DNA of 64,000 nucleotides, taken from Nemertoderma westbladi. Its lineage: Eukaryota > Xenacoelomorpha > Nemertodermatida > Nemertodermatidae. The notes beneath the pieces were generated by a model, which saw only the letters and a list, made by a program, of their open reading frames with translations, had not been told where the DNA came from and did not search any database. The stretch lies in assembly GCA_032718475.1 (NCBI GenBank), contig JAUCBJ010008403.1, positions 1 through 64,000 on the forward strand, written 5' to 3'. Made by a program: the position numbers and the translations under genes. Below, piece after piece: positions 55,001 to 64,000 of this stretch. The first letter of the stretch is position 1. The number at the start of each line of letters is the position of its first letter.

Positions 55001-58000
55001 GTGGTACGCACCACTGAACAGGCGTTGGAAGGGCTTGAGATTATCCCAAAGGCCTGGATGGTCATCCAGTACTCCACCGGTTTCTGGTTGAGGTCTCCTT
55101 CGGGCCACCATAGAAATCGTAGGCTATCTCGATCCCTATCTAGCACCTTGACTTGTAAGAACATGCCTTCTATATCCGAGGCGAAAGCGATTGAATACTG
55201 TCTAAGTCTTAAAAGAATACCCAACAAGGATTGAAGTAAGTTGGGTCCTGGTAACAATTCCGAATTAAGGGATTGGCCCATGTAGAGAGCGGAGCCATCA
55301 AACACTACTCTCACTTCATGTGGTTTACCGGGTTTGGGAACGTAATGGTGAGTTAAGTAATACGTTCTTTCAGTTACAGGTGTTTCTTCCGGTACTCTCT
55401 CCACGTATCCCTTACTAATAAATTTCTTCAGCTGTGTTTGATACATTTCTTTAGCTGAAGAATTTGCCGTAAGGCGTCGATGGAGTTGCGCGATTCTTTT
55501 CTCCGCCAAGGGTCTGTTATTGATGAACTTCGGTTCTCTCTTGCGGAAAGGTAGACCGATTTCATACCTACCTTGATCTTTGAGGAAACGTGTAGTTGTC
55601 TCTTGGATCTGCTTGGCCCTTTCCTCTTCCACCGATAAGGCCTTATCGTAGGAATTGGGCTCTACCGCCTCTTGCGTAAAGAATCGTACGGCATGTTCAT
55701 CCCGAGTCTTGGCATTATAATGTTCAATGACGTCATTTAGCACGTCGTTATACGCTTCTCGTTCTGATGGATAGAGAAGTTGACATAGGTTCACTTGGTT
55801 TTGCCAAGCCTCGTTTTCCTTAAAGGAGATCAATGGTATTCTCCTCATCAAAAAGTTGGTGAACGTCGTCGTTATCTGAGGAGTATGGAGTTCCCTCAGT
55901 TGGATCGTCTCCCTCACTAGTATCATCTTCCCATTCACTCACTTGGCAGACGCGATCTTGAGGTAGTCTTTCTCTGAGTGTTCTACGGGAAGGTCCAGTA
56001 AGATACCAACCTACTCTAGTTCTTACCGCATAGGTCTGAAGTGGTTGCGGTTGAGCAGGCCGTTTCTCCAATGTCTCCAGCGCCTCATGCGCGTTTTGAC
56101 CGATTAATATTTGTACTCCAGGATAATCGGTGTCGAATCTAGGGATGTTAAGTTGTTGGGCATGATCATCTTCGTCCCAATTATAAGGTTCCACTTGGGT
56201 GGTAGCGAAGTTCTTTATTGCCACCATTTTTACTGACCTTATACTGTGTTCTCCTAGTTTATCCTGTGGAGTGGACAACGCACCTACGTAATAGTCGGCA
56301 GCTACAGTAGATTTCCAAACCTGCATGATTCCTGACATGTTTAGCTTGGTTCGGAACTTGGGTTGTCCAGCAAAGATGTCTTCGGCTAGTTCTTTATCGA
56401 TGAATGTTCCTGTGCTACCGGAGTCCAGGAGGGAGTTCATTATATAGCTCTTCTGAGGTCCGTGGACCCGTAACTGGACTACAGGAAATTCTCGGATTCC
56501 TACATTTGAAGTTGGCGCTTTCCAAGATTGTTGTTGATCCGAAGTAGTTAAGGTAAGGTCGTTGTCTGTATCTTTTTCATACATAAGCGCTCGATACACA
56601 GCGGTATTTATCATATAGCAGGATTCGTTTTCGTCGGAGAACTCGTCCGTATAGAATCCTTCCATCTCAGAACCTTGGTCGGTGTCGTTCACATCACTGA
56701 ATTGGACATGTAATTCGGAATCACTTACCTGACTCGGGTTGGTTCGCTCGAATTCAGTGTGCAACAAGAGATGATGCTTCGCACCGCACTTTGCACACCT
56801 TATGTCAGAGTAACAGGTTCGCCGTTGATGTCCTTGTCTGAGGCAATTGTAACACAACCGCTTATCCCACATGACTTCCCGTCTCTCTTTTAATGATTTC
56901 TTTAAGAATTCATCGCACATATTCAAGCGGTGAGTCCCATCACATAGTACACATTTAGGTTTGATGTTACTGACCTTATTTTGGGTGACATTGTGCACAC
57001 TCGTTCTTTCTTCAGACTTTCTCACCTGAATTCTTTTAGGAGACGTAGGAGGGGTTTTTCTTACCGGTTCCCTTCTGTCATTGGGTCGAGACTTGGATTT
57101 ACTCACATGGTCTTTAGGCATTTTATTGACATAATAAGATCTGTCAGTGTCCTTTCCGCTGTCCTCTCCTTGAGAAGTCTGGCTTTCGCCATCGTCGGTA
57201 TAAAAAAATGGTGTTACTTTTCTCCTGGAAAGGGGTTTCTCACTTACCTTGTTTTCCGGTGTCTTCTCTCTGGACTGCTTGAGGAGTTGCAATTTCACTT
57301 CTCCATCCAAGAATGACATAAGATCGGCCATGGTAGGGTCTCGTCGTTGTTGTTCCATCATGTATAGCACCTTCTTATCCCAGCGCGTGCCTACCCCACC
57401 TTTCGGTAAAGTAGAAGCCACAGCTCCAATGACCATAGAACTTTGGTATTCATGAGACTTACCTAACCAATCTAATTGTCTACAGATCTCTTGAATCTCA
57501 TCGGAAAACTCTATTATCCCACTGCTGATGAACTTTCTGGGCGCTACTAATTTTGCATACAAATATTTAGCGATATTATTCCTATTACCATACCTGATGT
57601 TTAGTGTATCCCAAACTTGTCTTAATCCGTCTGGATGTCCAATAAACTTTAACGCCATTAACTTGGAAGATCCTTCCAAGCACTCGATGAGGAATCTAAG
57701 TTTATCTCCGTTAGATAGTACAGAGTCCTGTATGTTATCTTTGTAATATTCATTAAAAGGTAACCATTTCATCTCATCTCCATTGAACTTGACGATCTCT
57801 CCAACCTTTACCGCTTGCCGGGCTTCGGTTCTAGCCATTTGACGCGTAAAACTTTCTTGAGCCATTGTATTATTGAATAGAGAATTATCGGTATATAAAT
57901 TTCTCGGATTATGATCAGGTCTATATGGAATATCGCTATCAACAGGTTTATAATTACCCTTAATAGGGTTTCCTATAGGAGTTTCTACTTCGCTAGCAGT

Positions 58001-60174
58001 ATAGATGCGTGTAGGCTCCACACCTTGCGCATGGGATACTTCAGACCTAACGGGTTGACACATTGTTACAGAGGGTGGTGGTATACCCTTTTGTAAGTTT
58101 ACTAATTTATTGCGTTCTAACGCGATACTTTGCTGCACTTCTTGCAACTCTAACTTACTTTCCCTCACTGTTCCCTTAAGTTGGTGAACAGTCCCTACCA
58201 AATCTCGGACCTGCCGGGAGGAACATTCCTGTTGTTCCCTCAGCTGCCCGAGCAAGAGACCCATCTCCCGTCGTCCCTCATCCACCCAATCCGCCGCCAA
58301 AGCGGGGTCCGCCAACGTTGTAGCGGGCAGACGAGGGACAACGGGCGATAAATCTTTAATATCTCGCTCGTTGTCCAAAACTGGAAGTGACTTGGGAACA
58401 GTCTTACTAGGCACAGAGGGCACAGATAGTTTGGTGCTGTGCAAAGGGAATCTAGAGGTTATTTCCGGTAGTACAGGTGTCTCTAGCACCGAAGGGGTGG
58501 CTTCGAGAACAGGCCTAATTATTTCCGGCTCATCTACTATAGTAGGGAGTTTGTTTACGGTAGTAATTTGGTCTGTGGGTTCTGTACTACCTACGGTTGT
58601 GCTAGCTAATTGTCTTCTAACAGCTGGGGGCAATTCGGGCAATTTATGACGGTAAGACGTTCTTTTACGCCTACTGAGACGAGATCTATTTACTCCACCT
58701 TCAGGATCGGTGGTATCCCCTTCCTCCGATGATGTATAACCTTGGCGTTTGGAAGTAGATCGATTCACCATCTGATTCGATTATCAGTTAACTGTTTATT
58801 TATGTGGTCTTGCGTCTCTTGCAGATTTTCCAACTCCAGTTGGGTAGCCTCTTCAGACGCTCTCCGTTCGGCTTCTGCCACTGCCTCCGCTGCTTTTTTG
58901 TCTGCTTCGGCCGCTGCCATTGCCGCTGCTACTGCTGCTTTTTTGTCTGCTTCGGCCGCTGCCATTGCCGCTGCTACTGCTGCTGCCTTTCTGTCTTCTA
59001 TCCGCCTTTTCTTTACTTGTTCTTCTTGGGCTCTGGCTATGCTGAGACGCTCATCAAATTTAGCTTGGTTTGCAGCTAACATTTCAGTATCGATTGCGTC
59101 CAACACATGCTTGGCTCCTTCACTATTAGGGGAAAGTCCAGCCAGCCGTCTCCTCAACTCTTCGTCTCCTAGGAATCGCTGATAGTCGGACAAATAAATG
59201 TCAATAGCGTCTCTAGTTCGCGGCTTCTCTGCTGCTGTTACTTCGCTTTCCACTTGAGAAAAGGTGGCATCGGTTGATTCTTCATAGTAGTAGGGGCGCT
59301 CAGCCAACTGAACCTTCCACTTGTCGGTTTCTTGAACCTTGAGGCTCACCCGCTGGAACCACGTCTTGACAGCAACTTGCAACGACGTGTCCTGCTTTCT
59401 TTTGGATGTTTCCTCAAAAGCCGATAGGATTAGTCTAATGCGTAGAGTTCTTTCGCATACTTGATAAAGCAGCTTTTCCTGCTCTTGAGGTCCTCGTTGT
59501 TGTCGAAACAGCTGTTCTTCTAAACGCTCCAAAGAACCGAAGAACCCTTGTACATATCCAGCTGCCGACCTCTTCCAAACAGCTGGATCTACGATGTCTT
59601 TGGCCACTCCCATCCGGTGTATATCATCCCAGGTGGCCTCCGACAAGTCAAATGGGAGTCCAAGTCCGGGGAAGTTCCACTGTGACTCGACAATAGACAT
59701 CAGTTCTTCCCTCGCGTATCCCGCATAACTATCTTTGGTCGACTGCCCACTTCTAACCCAATCGTGTAGGTGTTCCTCCACCGCAACTAACACCTTAGTT
59801 AATACTGCTGCCGGAAGAACAAGAAGGGGGTCCGAATAAACTGTATCCGCCATCTTCGCTCCGCGTTCGGGCGTTAGCTCCACAGTATCCGAACTACTGG
59901 AGCTATCGGGCCGCTGAGAACTAGGTTCTTGGCTAGGAGGTGGCTGCTGTTTGACAGCTGCTTCTTGATCCCGCTTAACTTGGGCCCGAGTACCGATGAT
60001 AGACCTACGGTGTTGGATTAGCCTAGGGTCTGATATTACTACTGGAGGGGGAATAACCTTCCTTACAGTAGGAGGTGATCTGAACTTAGGTCTCGTCGGT
60101 TCCACACCCCTATCTGAGTCACAGATGGTTGTATCTAGGATACTGTCTGATAGGTTTTGCTTGGTGTCAGACAT
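52055..60174 (-). pseudogene. element 3 gag-pol (BEL/Pao), broken
   Basis: Collinear with element 2 and very similar in protein sequence. The ATG at 60174 (MSDTKQNLSDS) starts Gag. Lesions relative to element 2: a frameshift near 58,768 between the coiled coil and the DUF1759 region; a one-base insertion near 55,830 between protease and reverse transcriptase; TGA in place of an Arg codon near 54,783; a frameshift near 53,821 before the integrase zinc region; and a one-base insertion near 53,098 just before the integrase core. Between lesions the domains are complete: an AAAEADKK-repeat coiled coil, CYNCLRQGHQRRTC, LLDSGSTGTFID, IYMDDN, FGDASN, YWTDALL, DLFGP, SDKGTNFIG and WWGGSWERLIRS. The stop is at 52055. 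The Gag coiled coil uses a different Ala/Glu/Lys repeat unit from element 2, showing quick turnover of that region. Confidence 0.93.
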
Positions 60175-60322
60175 TTCGGTTTATATAGTTGATACAGTTG
60201 AATGCCTACTGCTATAAATACAGTTAAAGCAAGTCTAGTAATTCAGTATCACTGCTAGCCTAGTAATCAATTAACTATACTGCTACTCAGGGTAGCTGTA
60301 TATGTACACACAATGTATTAGA

Positions 60323-60570
60323 ATACCGGTATACACTTATAGTATATATAAGTATTATTACAGGCTAGGTTTGTCACAGAATACCGGTATGTGATTTCAG
60401 CACAAATATATATAAATATATAATAGGCCTATCTTGAATACCGGTATACAGCTTACACTTATAGTATATATAAGTATAATTATGAATTAGAATTAATTAC
60501 AGAATACCGGTATGATTTCAGCCTAAATTTATAGAAATAAATATAATAAGCCTATTGCAAATACCGGTAT
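60323..60570 (-). repeat. five ATACCGGTAT palindromes upstream of gag (element 3)
   Basis: Perfect palindromes at 60323, 60381, 60438, 60504 and 60561, spaced 57-66 bp, equal in number and spacing to element 2. Confidence 0.72.
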
Positions 60571-61559
60571 GTCAATTATTTTAAATAATTGAATTTCTGA
60601 AATTTAAGGTTACTTGGGTTACTTTGTTACTTTACTTACTCTATTACCGTTACTTGAGCAGTAGTCTAACTGATGTTAAGACCTAAAGGTTGTATAACAG
60701 GCCTACTATTTTATAAATAAATTTTGATTTTATTTTATAATATATATATATACCCGTATGAGGGTTTTGTTACAATATTGAAATAGATGTTATTATTTCT
60801 GGGAAGTAATCACTACACAAAAAGCTGTGCGCTCTCAGTGAAGTGCTACTTATAGGACACTAAAACAAATAATTCTACTTCCTAAGTTACTTATCTACTA
60901 ATTACTTACGATTCGGGTGAGATTAAATCTCTAATTAAACACAACAAAATATTACGTACGAAATTTTTAGGGTAATTTTACAGGGAACTATAACCAGTCT
61001 AACAGAAGGTTAGAATTTCTGGTTATTACAACAGACAGGATACTATAGTATGTGAAAATAATAAGTAGTAGTAAATATACTGCGCTGTCCAGATAGGAAA
61101 ATACCACCGTCTGACGACCTATAGCCGTAGCGCTATAGGTACTACGTTATGTATCACGGAGTGTCCCTACCTAGAGATTAATTACCGCGGTCTACCAGAA
61201 CCAACGTGCCTATTAACCACTTTACAACACAAATATACCGCCTACACACTAATTACTTTCGGAAAGCACTGTACGCTAAACCCTAAATTAGGTACAAGTA
61301 CTTATAAAACAGATAACCAGCAGTTAGAAATACTTGAACAGCTAAAAGAACCACGGTATCTGCCGGAGTGACCAAAGCACAAAATCTCCAGTCTTTACCT
61401 ACGCCGAGCAGCCCTGATGTAGTACCGGGGTTAATTTAACTATAACGGTATGTATAACAAGCACAATTACTGTAGGAATAAACTTGGGGACATGAATGTT
61501 GCGAATAATCGCATAAACTCTGAATAATAAATATTACGCTACGCGTACAAACTACTCAA

Positions 61560-62130
61560 ACAAAATGCAAACTAAATGCTGACAGACTACTATCAAGCCC
61601 AAACAAACTACGGTATGTGCAGACTCCGAAATGGTTAGTTAGTATGCGCGCTAACCGAGTAGTACGACTTATTCTTTAAGAGGGGGTTTACCTCACAACA
61701 CTGGAAGCCCCTACTTCCTAACTGGCACTTTATCGGACATACACTCTACACACAACGCAATCCCTCGGACCTAATAACAGCTAGGCAACAATTCAGCCTA
61801 CAGATTATCTAAATAAGAATATTACGCTACCCGTACAGACTACACAAACAAAGTACAGACCCAAACGTTGGCAGACTACTATCAAGCCTAAATAAACCAC
61901 AGTATATGCAGACTCCAAAATGGTTAGTTAGTATGCGCGCTAACCGAGTAGTACGACTTATTCTTTAAGAGGGGGTTTACCTCACAGCACTGGAAGCCCC
62001 TACTTCCTAACTGGCACTCTTTCGGACATACGCTCTACACACGCTACAGTCCTTCAGACTCAACAACAGTCAGACAACAGCTCAGCCTACAAATTCTCTG
62101 TACAATCTGAACAGGCTTACACGCCTTCTG
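61560..62130 (-). repeat. tandem duplication, 289-bp period, in element 3 leader
   Basis: ATGGTTAGTTAGTATGCGCG occurs at 61631 and 61920, and about 100 bp around it are nearly identical in both units. This is the counterpart of 30640-31213. The core keeps AGTAGTACGACTTATTCTTT and a potential stem GGTTAG...CTAACC. Confidence 0.72.
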
Positions 62131-62497
62131 CTCAATATTGGCCTACAAATAAATAAAACTGACAGAAATAAGTAAAATCTCAATAAAAAACCAGGGCGGC
62201 CATTCCCTGATTAAGTACTAAGACCTACCGGTATAATAATCAAATCGAATAATACTAATGTACTTATACTGGAAGTACCGGTTAGGACAGTTGAGCCTAC
62301 GGACCTACAGCAGTACCGGATCAGGCAGTTGGGCCTACAGACCTACAGCAGTACCGGGTCAGGTTTACCGGTCGACCGGTACTTTCAACTTTATTGCTTA
62401 CTGCAATAAAGAAGCTATATCCGTTATTGTTCTTACCAGAACAATATTAAACTGTATTTAGTGCCTACACTGCAATACAGACACATATATCCGTTAT

Positions 62498-63698
62498 TGT
62501 TCGCGCTTTCAGACCTTTGGCAGTTTAACCCGCCAAATTAGGATGTCTTCTAGATAATAAATCGCTTTTAGCCTCTGACAAGTATTTGATTCACTACACT
62601 AGTCGAAACCAATCTGTGCGCGATCATTCACCCGCTGGATATACCCGGGAGATTGAGTTCGACGGCTTAATCTTATTGCTATGTAAGACTACTGTATTAT
62701 TCGACTGATCGTATTATATAATCTCTGACAATATTATTCACCTTCGGGGAATATTAACAGTTCCTTTAGGACGTGGCGCTTTATCTATATAAACAGAGTT
62801 ATGACTTAAACTACACACAACGATATGGCTTAGTTATAATTCACATATATGGCGCATTCTTTAGGAAATGCTTCGTTATCAGTCTCACTCATACACAATG
62901 CTGCACAATACTGCACACTAATCTGCCGACCTTCACTAATTTTAGTCATATATAAAAGGAACACAGACCGACTCATGTAGGGTCTATCAAATAACATTAG
63001 ATTCACTTCAAACCACTTTAACATAAGTCGCAATCGTTATATGTAACCGGTCTCTCTTACCTTCGGTATATCAAGAATATTGGGGTTTTCGGGATTATTT
63101 CTCGTTATTCCAAATATAATATTTCATCAACCATATATAGTGAATAACCGACAGTAAATAGCAGTATAACGATATAAAAGTATATACGATAAGATATATG
63201 CATTGCCCAGTTGAGTTAGGTCAGTAAGTAAGATAACGGATATATGTCCTTATAATTAAGCCTACTAGTGTTAGGCTAAAAGCAGAAAAGCACAAAATAT
63301 TCCAAAGCCGTTCTTTCCTGGCTCAGGACAGAATGTAAACATTGCCCATAATGCATTGCGTGATTTCTAGGAAATTTCTGTACAAGAGCAGTAAAAACGC
63401 TCTGATTGGTTGACTGAACTGAGAGACACCATAGAACAAAGAAAATCAACACGTATGCAGATCAGCTGTTAACCGTCGTCATAGTAACTACTGTTTCAAG
63501 AGGATCCAGCTACTTTGCGTCATAGAATTGCCATAGAATCACCAACCATGTCTTCCAAAGTACACATACGGAAGAAATAGCTCTTAGGTCCTCTAAAAAA
63601 CACCGATACAGCAATAATACGGCTTCTTACGCCTACTAAACCAACTACAGAGTATTTTAAGGGAAAAATAACCGGGCAATTCCGCAAAAGCTTTTACA
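62498..63698 (-). repeat. 5' LTR of element 3
   Basis: 1201 bp; the minus strand begins TGTAAAAGCTTTTGCGG and ends GCGCGAACA. It preserves the empty target site of element 2 (62616-62620). ORFs of 60-67 codons inside it (62773, 62830) are repeated in the 3' LTR and are not genes. Confidence 0.95.
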
Positions 63699-63703
63699 AC
63701 CAA
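63699..63703. repeat. target-site duplication of element 3 (ACCAA), right copy
   Basis: Matches 28939-28943 directly outside the other LTR. Confidence 0.85.
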
Positions 63704-64000
63704 TCTCACTTACAGTTTCATTTATATACCACTAGAGAGAAGATAATAAAACAGTTTGTCAGAACATTTACACCTTTCCATCCAACATTGGCGCTGCGAG
63801 TACAGATTCACATTCACATTTTACATATATTAATTACATAATTTAATTTCAAATTACAATTTGAAATCTTACAAATCAAATTAACTTTGATAATTAATTG
63901 TGATTGTGTAACTCAAACTCAAATTACGGTACAAACTTACGAGAATGGCAAACGCACCTGCAATGGGAACTAAATTTACAAACATTTGCAAGGCATTTAA
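63704..64000 (+). mobile_element. possible LTR end, primer-binding site and gag start of a Gypsy-like element (partial)
   Basis: CCAACA (ending 63787) is followed after one base by TGGCGCTGCGAG (63789-63800). A CA end followed by a TGG-starting stretch is the usual LTR/primer-site layout, and this one would pair with the 3' end of a serine-type tRNA (…CGCAGCGCCA). An ATG at 63945 in good context (GAGAATGG) opens a frame that runs off the window (MANAPAMGTKF...). The spacing of about 155 bp suits an LTR retrotransposon leader. The other LTR and any pol are not visible, so this is tentative. Confidence 0.3.

Larger units (their letters stand above)
60175..62497 (-). other. element 3 leader (5' UTR)
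   Basis: 2.3 kb, non-coding, with the same repeat groups as the element 2 leader in the same order: ATACCGGTAT palindromes next to gag, a tandem 289-bp pair, and ACCGG repeats near the LTR. A 71-bp imperfect duplication places ATATCCGTTATTGTTC at 62417-62432 and again across the LTR edge at 62488-62503. Confidence 0.7.
28944..63698 (-). mobile_element. BEL/Pao LTR retrotransposon, element 3 (host of nested element 2)
   Basis: Read on the minus strand: 5' LTR 62498-63698, leader, broken gag-pol 60174-52055, spacer, broken ORF2 50399-46189, polypurine tract and 3' LTR. The 3' LTR is interrupted: its distal 123 bp lie at 28944-29066 and the other 1078 bp at 45034-46111, separated by element 2. 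The two pieces add up to 1201 bp, exactly the length of the intact 5' LTR. ACCAA at 28939-28943 and 63699-63703 is the 5-bp target duplication. Without element 2 the insertion is about 18.8 kb. Confidence 0.95.

Noticed and set aside
62773-63033. ORFs of 60-67 codons repeated at 45186-45446 and 62773-63033
   Set aside because: Same explanation: both positions are copies of the element 3 LTR, and opposite-strand ORFs overlap.

Overview
This window is eukaryotic. It has large intergenic spaces, a spliced exon, LINE and SINE remnants, and about 55 kb of LTR retrotransposons of the BEL/Pao class, a class known only from animals. The base composition is AT-rich. Fragments of a coiled-coil plus fibrinogen-related (FReD) gene family, tRNA-derived SINEs and L2-like and RTE-like LINEs point to an invertebrate metazoan. 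A marine deuterostome or mollusc is plausible, but I cannot name the species.

Layout. 1-8286 is host DNA with small repeats: a fold-back element with (GGACACTTCCCCC)n arms (191-1252), two RTE-like LINE tail fragments (about 1990-2925), a 5'-truncated L2/CR1-like LINE (about 4448-6187), local tandem repeats (6314-7830) and remnants of a coiled-coil/FReD gene family on the minus strand (7007-8202). 8287-28528 is BEL/Pao element 1 (minus strand), with LTRs of about 1.09 kb and a CCAAA target duplication, inserted in the terminal inverted repeat of a MITE-like palindrome. 28944-63698 is BEL/Pao element 3 (minus strand), with 1201-bp LTRs and target duplication ACCAA. Its 3' LTR is split by element 2 (29067-45028, plus strand), which has 1242-bp LTRs and target duplication GTGCG. 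The last 300 bp may be the LTR/primer-site/gag start of a further, Gypsy-like element.

All three BEL/Pao elements share one unusual plan: LTR, a leader of 2.2-2.3 kb with tandem repeats, one fused gag-protease-RT-RNaseH-integrase ORF of about 2,700 codons, a spacer of 1.6-2.1 kb holding a conserved non-coding block, then a second, sense-oriented ORF of about 1,400 codons (ORF2) before the polypurine tract and 3' LTR. ORF2 occupies the place where env sits in envelope-bearing BEL elements. I see no signal peptide or membrane segment in it. It carries a cysteine cluster in its N-terminal third and gag-like CCHC knuckles at its C-terminus. It is conserved between subfamilies whose LTRs are unrecognisably different. 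I do not recognise its family, and it is the best candidate here for something undescribed.

State of the copies. Element 2 has an uninterrupted gag-pol ORF (2705 codons), but its ORF2 has lost about 2.8 kb. Element 1 has a wrecked pol and an ORF2 that is open for 1199 codons with one late frameshift. Element 3 has lesions in both. LTR pairs within each element differ by roughly 1% or less by eye, so all three insertions are young. No host gene is complete in the window.
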